Shown here: positions 1 to 5,144 of the stretch, piece after piece
How the letters are laid out: each line of letters starts with the position of its first letter
How positions within the stretch are numbered: the first letter of the stretch is position 1
DNA from: Desulfobacteraceae bacterium
GTDB lineage: Bacteria; Desulfobacterota; DSM-4660; Desulfatiglandales; Desulfatiglandaceae
Reading direction: 5' to 3'
Assembly (NCBI GenBank): GCA_020349865.1
Contig: CP070700.1
Coordinates: 3,143,435 to 3,149,647, forward strand
DNA: 6,213 bases
The notes under the pieces: generated by a model
Databases searched by the model: none
What the model was told of the DNA's origin: nothing
The model's input: the letters and a program-made list of their open reading frames with translations, nothing else
Made by a program: the position numbers and the translations under genes

Positions 1-75
1 AGATGCCGCAACAGTTTCTAGAACTCGCAATGCCTTTAAGGCAGTAGCGCTTGTATTGATATGCGGCTTTGTCAC
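1..75 (-). CDS. N-terminus of a possible IclR-type regulator (partial, GTG start)
   Basis: This is the first 25 codons of a minus-strand gene that leaves the window at base 1. The reading begins with GTG at 75-73, and an AGGA ribosome binding site lies six bases upstream within AAAGGATGAGAA. The peptide begins MTKPHINTSATALKALRVLE and ends TVAAS. A short polar leader followed by a KALRVLE helix is what the start of the winged-helix DNA-binding domain in IclR-family regulators usually looks like, so a transcription factor is inferred. A competing ATG at 82-80 in another frame is also open to the edge, but its Shine-Dalgarno sequence abuts the start codon and its peptide is Cys/Tyr-rich and less protein-like. 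Only 25 residues are visible, so the family call is tentative. Confidence 0.45.
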   Translation of the reverse strand, partial: MTKPHINTSATALKALRVLETVAAS

Positions 76-131
76 TTCTCATCCTTTATATGCTATTGTT
101 TTATTTCAATTTTTTTGATATTTTAGATCAC

Positions 132-403
132 TGCTGTCCAAAATAGATCGAAATCAGGCTTTTTGGACAGATAAGTGCTTGAATTAACAAAATGGACCTG
201 GCTATTCGAAATTCAGGTTGTTGTTTCCTGAAAATGCTGTCCAAGAAATGCAAGGCTTTGAGAAATAGGAATCCTACAACCTTTCCATGTCTTAATAGCC
301 AAGGAATAATCTTGTTTTGTCGGTTTCCCGCGGCCTAACGACTGGGTTTCTGCGTTTCTACGCTTCAAATGCTGTCCAAATAAAAATCCGATTTTGGACA
401 AGA
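132..403. repeat. Cluster of TGTCCAAAA palindromes
   Basis: The word TGCTGTCCAA occurs three times on the plus strand, at 132-141, 235-244 and 370-379. The last two sit in an identical 13-base stretch, 232-244 and 367-379. Two copies face an inverted partner. CTGTCCAAAA at 134-143 pairs perfectly with TTTTGGACAG at 161-170, and TGTCCAAA at 373-380 pairs with TTTGGACA at 393-400. The outermost arms, 135-143 and 392-400, are also exact inverted repeats and bound 266 bases. The arrangement could be a set of operator sites between two divergent genes, or a small non-autonomous element with short terminal repeats. The sequence alone does not decide between these. Confidence 0.6.
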
Positions 404-488
404 GTAATTTTGAATATTGAAATTGAAATGCAAGATATATAGAGTAAAAATTAGAAAATAGCAATCAATTAGAGTGCATGAAGGGCTC

Positions 489-494
489 TATAAT
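489..494 (+). promoter_or_regulatory. Possible -10 box ahead of the yceI remnant
   Basis: TATAAT matches the sigma-70 -10 consensus exactly and lies 20 bases before the original start codon. No good -35 box is visible at 16-18 bases upstream. Transcription from it would begin about at the ribosome binding site, giving a very short leader. TTGAAA repeats at 417-422 and 423-428 offer weaker alternative -35 boxes. This is a weak call. Confidence 0.25.
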
Positions 495-500
495 TAAGAA

Positions 501-509
501 AAGGAGGTG
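501..509 (+). promoter_or_regulatory. Ribosome binding site deciding the yceI start
   Basis: AAGGAGGTG is a near-perfect Shine-Dalgarno sequence placed for the ATG at 515. It shows that translation was built to start there rather than at the downstream ATG at 554, and therefore that the TGA at 542-544 truly interrupts the gene after nine codons. Confidence 0.75.
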
Positions 510-514
510 CTGAT

Positions 515-1110
515 ATGAAAACAATTCTTAGAATAATGAATTGATTTTTCGTAATGTTACTTATTGTTGGTTTTGCCAATGCCGCACCTTCAGAGTGGAA
601 CATTGATCCTGCCCATTCAGGTGTGTATTTTGATGTCATGCATATATTTGCTACCGTCCGGGGGCAATTCGACGATTATACAGGGAAATTTATATTCGAT
701 CCGGAAAGTAATGATACGAGCATCTGTGAATTTGAGGTAAAAGTCAAGAGCATTAACACAAACATTAATCAGAGGGACACTCATCTTCGATCTGAGGATT
801 TCTTTGCTGCTAAAAAGTTTCCGACCATGACATTCAAATCCACCAGAATCAATCACATTGAGGGCAACCAATTTGAGATAGTCGGAAACCTGACAGTTAA
901 AAATGTGACCAAAGAGGTAAGGGTCCCCTTTACCTACTTCGCAGTAAAAGATAACCCAACAAAGCCTAATGAACTGGTTGCCGGGTTCAAGGCCAGTTCA
1001 CCATTGACAGACTGGAATATAATGTGGGTAATGGTAAATTTTATAAAATGGGTTTAATGGGCAAAGACGTACTTATTACTATTTCATTGGAGGTGTTAAA
1101 GAAAAAGTAG
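515..1110 (+). pseudogene. yceI: YceI-family periplasmic protein, apparently disrupted
   Basis: YceI-like proteins are secreted lipocalin-like beta-barrels that bind isoprenoid or other amphipathic molecules; their role is usually unclear. The original start is ATG at 515, seven bases after AAGGAGGTG (501-509). It reads MKTILRIMN, then an in-frame TGA at 542-544, then FFVMLLIVGFANA, so the stop falls inside a typical signal peptide with cleavage after ANA. The mature part (WNIDPAHSGVYFDVMHIF, RDTHLRSEDFF, FPTMTFKST, GNLTVKNVTKEV) is clearly YceI. Near 998 the frame slips. The zero frame ends poorly at 1057, whereas the frame starting at 1000 reads TIDRLEYNVGNGKFYKMG and continues to TAG at 1108-1110, the normal family ending. 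One T missing from a TTTC around 998 would explain this. Restored length would be about 198 residues, normal for the family. A start at 554 would lack both a ribosome binding site and the positive signal-peptide end. Sequencing error remains possible for either lesion. Confidence 0.8.
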
Positions 1111-1155
1111 TTTGCTGGGGAAACAGGGATTAAATAGGGGGTTAAAAAAAACTGT

Positions 1156-1203
1156 CCTGTGGAATCGTCCGAAAAGGGTCCCGAAAAGGGGGAATTTCAC
1201 AGG
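1156..1203. repeat. Hairpin enclosing a 12-base tandem repeat
   Basis: Bases 1156-1165 (CCTGTGGAAT) pair with 1194-1203 (ATTTCACAGG) over 10 positions, one of them a G-T wobble. The loop contains CCGAAAAGGG twice, at 1169-1178 and 1181-1190, a 12-base period. The second copy can itself fold as CCC-GAAAA-GGG. There is no T-run after either arm, so it does not look like an intrinsic terminator. It lies between the yceI remnant and the zinc-ribbon/HU gene and may be an RNA structure or a small interspersed palindrome. Confidence 0.5.
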
Positions 1204-1289
1204 CTGAATAAGGTTTTGCAAAGCTATTCATTATGCTCAATGCGAGTGGTTGAGATTCAAAAACCATCAATAAAAAAAGGAGGAGACCT

Positions 1290-1808
1290 ATGGATGAATT
1301 TAACGATACCGATCTTGTGTGCGTGACGCGGTACTGTCCACACTGCGGAAGCGAAATTTTTTGTCGATCCGACTACGACAGGCGCAGGATTTTCTATATT
1401 TCAGAGGATATGACAGATCCGACTAATACCTGCCCGCATTGTCAGTTTAATCTCCTGCTTCTTCCAGCTGAGGCACTCTTGCCTGAACCTGATCGCGGGA
1501 AGAGGGCGTTGCCCCGCATGTTAACGCCTGGTAAAAAATTGATAGAATCGTTGCGCAGCAAGAACCCTGAAATCTTCAACAGTAAAGCCTCGGCCAGGCG
1601 AGCCCTTAATGCCGTGGGGGCGACTATCTTTGATGCACTTTCAGCCGGTGAGGGCGTGCGCTGGAGAGGACTTGGAAGCTTCAAGATCCGGCAGCGAAAG
1701 CCACGAAAGGGGCGCAATCCGCGAACAGGTGAGGAGCTTCAGATCCCTGCACGAAAGGTGATTACCTTCTCACCTGCGAAGGCACTCAAGCAAAAACTTA
1801 ACGCCTAA
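1290..1808 (+). CDS. Zinc-ribbon and HU/IHF-like DNA-binding fusion protein
   Basis: The protein has 172 residues, about twice the usual 90-100 of an HU or IHF subunit, because an extra domain precedes the histone-like fold. Residues 11-51 carry two CPHC knuckles, C16/C19 and C48/C51, which would form a four-cysteine zinc ribbon; C11 and C25 are additional. A Pro/Leu-rich linker (about 54-78) leads to the HU domain at about 79-172. That domain includes the family signature GSFKIRQRKPRKGRNPRTGE (129-148) with the DNA-intercalating proline at 144, and a normal ending FSPAKALKQKL. HU/IHF proteins dimerise and bend DNA in the nucleoid. Here the ribbon could add sequence preference or a protein contact; that is inference. 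The start is set by AAGGAGGAG at 1277-1285, six bases upstream. The gene stands alone, 137 or more bases from its neighbours. No zinc-site residue or HU key residue appears missing. Confidence 0.85.
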   Translation: MDEFNDTDLVCVTRYCPHCGSEIFCRSDYDRRRIFYISEDMTDPTNTCPHCQFNLLLLPAEALLPEPDRGKRALPRMLTPGKKLIESLRSKNPEIFNSKASARRALNAVGATIFDALSAGEGVRWRGLGSFKIRQRKPRKGRNPRTGEELQIPARKVITFSPAKALKQKLNA

Positions 1809-1947
1809 TCAACATCTGACATTGAGAGACATGGAGCGGTAACAGTAAACCTCTGTCATCCCTCTGGAATAGGGCACGTGGACCAGGGGACGCACATAAG
1901 ATAATAAGCTGGCAGATTAACAAACTCTTTACGGGAAGGAACCCATC

Positions 1948-3183
1948 ATGAAGATAACGGCGTTAGAATTATACCATGTTTCGGTACCGCTGGAGAAAAC
2001 TTTCTGGCCTACATGGATTCCCGGTTATCCCCAGACACACAATCGGTTTACACTGATAAAAATAACCACAGATGATGGAATATCGGGATTTTCCGCAGGA
2101 TCGGCTATGGGGAAAGAGAGGAAAGGCCTTGGAGACCTCCTTGGCGGATATCTCATGGGTGCCGACCCAACCGACATAGACAGAATCCAGGGGCTGTTGA
2201 AGCAGGCTGGTTTCCTGGGTTGGAGAAATTTTTGGATAGAACCTGCATGCTGGGACATCATAGGAAAAATGAAAGGGAAGCCTGTATATGAACTGCTGGG
2301 AGGCAAGGCAAGGCCGATCCCGGTATACCTTTCCACAGGCGAAATGCATAACCCTGAGAAAAGAGTGGAAGAACTTCTGGCCATGAAAGAAAGGGGTTTT
2401 AAGACCGCCAAACTGCGGGTAAAAAATATGGAATTAAAAGATGACATCCGACATATTGAAACGATTAGAAAAGGAATTGGTGAAGATTTTGTTCTTGGTG
2501 TAGACGCCAACCAGGGATGGCTCGTTTCAATAGTCGACAGAGTACCTGCGTGGGATCTTAAACTTGCAACTGAATTCGCCGGGGCGTGTTCAGACAACAA
2601 GTTTCAGTGGCTTGAAGAACCTCTGGATTCAAGGGATTATGAAGGAAATTCGGAACTTAAAAAAGTCTCGAAAGTTAAGATTTCGGGAGCGGAACTTAAC
2701 TACGGATGGGACGAAATAAAAATAATGTTTGAGAAGGATTGTTTTGACATCTACCAGCCTGACGCGACCTTTGCCGGAGGCATTTCACAAGTAAAAAAGG
2801 TAATCGAGACCTGTCAAAAAAAGGGGCGTCTTTTTTCACCCCATACCTGGACAAACGGGATAGGCTTCTATATCAACTGGAACATGGCTCTGGCAGACAT
2901 GAAAAGCAACCTGCCCCTGGAATATCCCCTGGAAGAACCGTCTTGGGTTCCTCAATACAGAGAAGGCATAATAGAGCCAATAGTTCCGGATAGAGACTGC
3001 ATGCTTCATCCTTTTAAACGGCCCGGCCTTGGATTTGAGATCGATGATAAATTACTCCGAAAATATGGAAAGCGCTTTTTCAAACTCACCGAAACCAGGC
3101 TGAAATTAAAAGTGATAAGAGAAAAGGGAATCAAGACGGCACTCGAACTTAAAAGAAGGAAGAAAGAACAAAGTATAGGATAA
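1948..3183 (+). CDS. Mandelate racemase/muconate lactonizing enzyme family protein
   Basis: This 411-residue cytoplasmic enzyme belongs to the enolase superfamily, whose members abstract a proton next to a carboxylate with Mg2+ help. The N-terminal capping domain spans about 1-125 (ending in KPVYELLGGK), and the barrel follows. Visible active-site positions are K155 in TAKLR, metal ligands D186 (GVDANQGW), E223 (WLEEPL) and E249 (SGAELNYG), and the D272/H299 dyad (PDATFAGG and SPHTW). This is the mandelate racemase subgroup layout. The usual K-x-K on the second barrel strand is K155-x-R157 here, so the second lysine is replaced. A basic tail from about 377 (KLKVIREKGIKTALELKRRKK) extends past the usual end. 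The substrate cannot be read from sequence; an acid-sugar dehydratase or racemase role is possible. AAGGA at 1936-1940 sets the start. No pathway gene is adjacent. Confidence 0.88.
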   Translation: MKITALELYHVSVPLEKTFWPTWIPGYPQTHNRFTLIKITTDDGISGFSAGSAMGKERKGLGDLLGGYLMGADPTDIDRIQGLLKQAGFLGWRNFWIEPACWDIIGKMKGKPVYELLGGKARPIPVYLSTGEMHNPEKRVEELLAMKERGFKTAKLRVKNMELKDDIRHIETIRKGIGEDFVLGVDANQGWLVSIVDRVPAWDLKLATEFAGACSDNKFQWLEEPLDSRDYEGNSELKKVSKVKISGAELNYGWDEIKIMFEKDCFDIYQPDATFAGGISQVKKVIETCQKKGRLFSPHTWTNGIGFYINWNMALADMKSNLPLEYPLEEPSWVPQYREGIIEPIVPDRDCMLHPFKRPGLGFEIDDKLLRKYGKRFFKLTETRLKLKVIREKGIKTALELKRRKKEQSIG

Positions 3184-3193
3184 TAGGGGACAT

Positions 3194-3211
3194 TGTTGAC
3201 TATGTTGACTA
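3194..3211 (+). repeat. Tandem 9-base repeat
   Basis: TGTTGACTA occurs twice head to tail, at 3194-3202 and 3203-3211, just after the enzyme's stop codon and following GGGGACAT. A degraded relative of the same word order, GGGG-N5-GATTGACTCATGTT, is present at about 3352-3375 on the other side of the GC hairpin, which suggests the stretch between may be one interspersed unit. Confidence 0.55.
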
Positions 3212-3222
3212 AGAACGTTAAT

Positions 3223-3237
3223 CCCGTCAGAGGCGGG
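3223..3237. repeat. Small hairpin CCCGTC-AGA-GGCGGG
   Basis: Six base pairs (3223-3228 with 3232-3237, one G-T wobble) close a three-base loop. It sits about 50 bases before the larger GC hairpin and may belong to the same palindromic element. No T-run follows. Confidence 0.4.
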
Positions 3238-3287
3238 CAAGGGTTTAATTCCCAGCTCCTTGGGGCATTCAATGTTTTTGTTTTTGA

Positions 3288-3311
3288 TACCCCGCTGCTT
3301 GCGGCGGGGTA
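3288..3311. repeat. REP-like GC hairpin
   Basis: TACCCCGCTG at 3288-3297 pairs with CGGCGGGGTA at 3302-3311, ten pairs with one G-T wobble, closing a CTTG loop. This is the strongest stem in the window. The T-rich tract lies on the 5' side of the plus strand (TTTTTGTTTTTGA, 3275-3287), and neither strand has a proper T-run after the stem, so a classical terminator is doubtful. Its position between two converging genes and its shape fit a repetitive extragenic palindrome. It could still protect or end either transcript. Confidence 0.6.
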
Positions 3312-3382
3312 GTTCATTGTTTGACATTTTTGAACATTCGTATTCTGTAAAGGGGTCTACGATTGACTCATGTTTTACGATG

Positions 3383-3442
3383 CTATAAAAATGAATTATG
3401 TCCAGGCCACTGAGAATAGAATATCCAGATGCATGGTATCAT
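3383..3442 (-). CDS. Tiny ORF of 19 codons with strong ribosome binding site
   Basis: ATG at 3442-3440 is preceded by AGGAGGTGATA (3453-3443), an almost perfect match to the anti-Shine-Dalgarno with five bases between GGAGG and the ATG. The reading encodes MIPCIWIFYSQWPGHNSFL and stops at TAG (3385-3383). It lies 107 bases downstream of prfC on the same strand. The peptide resembles nothing I know; it is hydrophobic and has two Trp. It may be a small protein, the surviving 5' end of a lost gene, or chance. Only the ribosome binding site supports it. Confidence 0.2.
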   Translation of the reverse strand: MIPCIWIFYSQWPGHNSFL

Positions 3443-3476
3443 TATCACCTCCTGATTATCGCTCCAACTGCGCGTT

Positions 3477-3517
3477 TCGCTATGGTTTTCTGCACCTCGC
3501 TACGGATTCTACTGCAC
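3477..3517 (+). repeat. Imperfect direct repeat downstream of prfC
   Basis: TCGCTATGGTTTTCTGCAC (3477-3495) is followed by TCGCTACGGATTCTACTGCAC (3497-3517), two similar 19-21 base units. Part of the first unit, GCTATGGTTTT at 3479-3489, can also pair with AAAACCGCAGC at 3528-3538 (one mismatch, one wobble), which could give the prfC message a 3' stem. There is no T-run. Confidence 0.4.
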
Positions 3518-3549
3518 AATCTGGGTTAAAACCGCAGCGCAATTAAAAA

Positions 3550-5136
3550 TCAGGCAATCTCACGGGTTTTGAAAAAGCTGATATCCGGCCACTTCTCCAT
3601 GTGGAAACCGAGTTCCCATTCACTGGTCGTCAGAAATGCCAGTGCGCCTTCAGAATCCCTGGCAATAAAGCCGCTGTTTTTCTTTTCAAACTCGGCCATT
3701 TTTTTGGGATCGCCGCAGTCAACCCACCTGGCGACTTTGTACTCAACCGGTTCATAAACAGCATCGACCCCGTATTCGGATTTGAGCCTGGCCATTGTAA
3801 TATCAAACTGAAGAAGACCGACTATGCCTAACAAGTAATCGTTGCTCGTAACCGGACGGAACACCTGGACAGCCCCTTCTTCTGCAAGCTGGGCCAGGCC
3901 TTTTTGAAGATGCTTGATCTTTAACGGATTTTTCAACATGACCCTGCGGAAATGCTCGGGCGCGAAATTCGGGATACCCGTGAATTTCAGCGGTTCTTCT
4001 TCCGAAAAGGTGTCACCGATCTTGATTGTGCCGTGGTTGTAAATTCCGATAATATCGCCTGGAAAGGCTTCTTCAATGTTCTCTCTCTCCCTTGCCATAA
4101 AGATCGTGGCATTTGCCAAAGAGACTTCCTTGCCGATCCTGTGATGCATCACTTTCATCCCGCGTGTGAATTTCCCGGAACAGATCCTGATAAATGCGAT
4201 CCTGTCTCTGTGAGCAGGATTCATGTTTGCCTGAATTTTAAAAGCAAAGCCTGAAAATGATTTTTCATAAGGCGAGACATCACGTGAGACAGCAGTCCTG
4301 ACATTCGGGGACGGGGCCATCTCCACAAAAGCGTCGAACATCTCTTTCACACCGAAATTATTGATTGCGCTTCCGAAGAAGACCGGTGTCTGATTTCCCT
4401 TCATGTATTGTGCGAGCTCAAATGGATTGGCAGCCCCCTCAATTAATTCTATGTCATCACGAAGTTCTTGGGCCTGGCCTTCAAGATATTCATCCAGCCT
4501 GGAATCAGACAGGTCTTTTATAACAATGCCGTTCCTTTTTGCCGTGTTCTGCCCGGGCGTAAACAGGTGAAGCTCATGATGATACAGATTGTAGACCCCC
4601 CGAAACCTCTTGCCCATACCTACGGGCCAGGAAATGGGCGCGCATTCAATCTGAAGCTTGTTCTCGATATCATCCAGGATATCAAGCGGTCCCATGCCTT
4701 CACGGTCGAGTTTGTTAATAAATGTCATTATAGGGGTATTCCTCATCCTGCAGACTTCCATCAGTTTCTCAGTCTGGGGTTCGACCCCTTTTGCACTGTC
4801 AATTACCATCAATGTGCTGTCAACTGCAGTAAGGACCCTGTAGGTATCCTCTGAAAAATCCTGGTGCCCCGGGGTATCCAGTAGATTGATTTCAAATCCG
4901 TTGTATCTGAACTTCATTACAGATGTTGTTATTGATATCCCGCGTTCCTTTTCAATTTCCATCCAGTCGCTCACGGCATGCCTGGCTGCTTTACGGGCCT
5001 TGACAGCCCCGGCCTGCTGGATCGCGCCTCCGAAAAGGAGGATTTTTTCAGTCAATGTTGTTTTTCCCGCATCAGGATGACTGATAATCCCGAAGGTACG
5101 TCGCTTATCAACTTCTTTTGTGTTATACTTTTCCAT
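3550..5136 (-). CDS. prfC: Peptide chain release factor 3 (RF3)
   Basis: RF3 is a GTPase that removes RF1 or RF2 from the ribosome after the finished peptide is released. The protein has 528 residues, matching the roughly 529 of E. coli RF3, and is collinear with it throughout. The GTP-binding motifs are all intact: P-loop SHPDAGKTT (19-27), switch I RGISITTS (65-72), DTPGH (87-91), NKLD (141-144) and SA (256-257). SHPDAGKTT and the [13 protein letters not shown] stretch are typical of RF3 as opposed to EF-G. The domain after the barrel contains [15 protein letters not shown] (385-399) and [10 protein letters not shown] (419-428), both highly characteristic. The ATG lies eight bases after the typA stop, with AAGGGA inside the end of typA as the likely ribosome binding site, so translation is probably coupled to typA. 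It ends in TGA. No defects seen. Confidence 0.97.
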   Translation of the reverse strand: MEKYNTKEVDKRRTFGIISHPDAGKTTLTEKILLFGGAIQQAGAVKARKAARHAVSDWMEIEKERGISITTSVMKFRYNGFEINLLDTPGHQDFSEDTYRVLTAVDSTLMVIDSAKGVEPQTEKLMEVCRMRNTPIMTFINKLDREGMGPLDILDDIENKLQIECAPISWPVGMGKRFRGVYNLYHHELHLFTPGQNTAKRNGIVIKDLSDSRLDEYLEGQAQELRDDIELIEGAANPFELAQYMKGNQTPVFFGSAINNFGVKEMFDAFVEMAPSPNVRTAVSRDVSPYEKSFSGFAFKIQANMNPAHRDRIAFIRICSGKFTRGMKVMHHRIGKEVSLANATIFMARERENIEEAFPGDIIGIYNHGTIKIGDTFSEEEPLKFTGIPNFAPEHFRRVMLKNPLKIKHLQKGLAQLAEEGAVQVFRPVTSNDYLLGIVGLLQFDITMARLKSEYGVDAVYEPVEYKVARWVDCGDPKKMAEFEKKNSGFIARDSEGALAFLTTSEWELGFHMEKWPDISFFKTREIA

Positions 5137-5144
5137 TCACTTCA

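Larger units (their letters stand above)
76..514. other. Intergenic region without a convincing gene
   Basis: About 440 AT-rich bases separate the left-edge gene from the yceI remnant, which point in opposite directions. The stretch holds the TGTCCAAAA palindrome cluster (132-403, listed separately) and presumably both promoters. A minus-strand reading of 83 codons at 213-464 starts with TTG, lacks a clear ribosome binding site and takes repeated peptide words from the DNA repeats, so I do not call it a gene. A small GC-richer patch around 327-365, read on the minus strand, encodes the words RRNAETQ. I associate these with non-coding interspersed repeats in Desulfobacterota-like genomes, but this is recollection only. 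Confidence 0.6.
3184..3549. other. Convergent intergenic region with repeats
   Basis: These 366 bases lie between the 3' ends of the enolase-superfamily gene and prfC. From left to right they hold a tandem repeat (3194-3211), a small hairpin (3223-3237), a strong GC hairpin (3288-3311), a tiny minus-strand ORF (3383-3442) and an imperfect repeat near prfC (3477-3517). Longer readings across the hairpin on the minus strand (3006-3317 and 3106-3327) have no family resemblance and overlap the enzyme gene, so they are not called. No clear intrinsic terminator with a T-run is visible for either flanking gene. Confidence 0.6.

Noticed and set aside
213..464. Minus-strand reading of 83 codons in the left intergenic region
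   Set aside because: It starts with TTG, has no good ribosome binding site and repeats its own peptide words because it crosses the TGTCCAA repeats; it is probably a translated repeat.
542..544. TGA as selenocysteine or as a reassigned sense codon
   Set aside because: It lies in a signal peptide, I see no bacterial SECIS-like stem just after it, and prfC in this window ends in TGA, so TGA works as a stop.
554..1057. Taking 554-1057 as an intact YceI gene
   Set aside because: The start lacks a ribosome binding site and the charged signal-peptide end, and the last 20 residues do not match the family, whereas the +1 frame does.
3288..3311. Intrinsic terminator for the enolase-family gene or for prfC
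   Set aside because: The stem is strong but neither strand has a T-run directly after it, so I list it as a palindromic repeat.
3106..3327. Minus-strand readings across the GC hairpin (also 3006-3317)
   Set aside because: They overlap the enolase-family gene, contain the palindrome and resemble no protein family; they look like translated repeat sequence.
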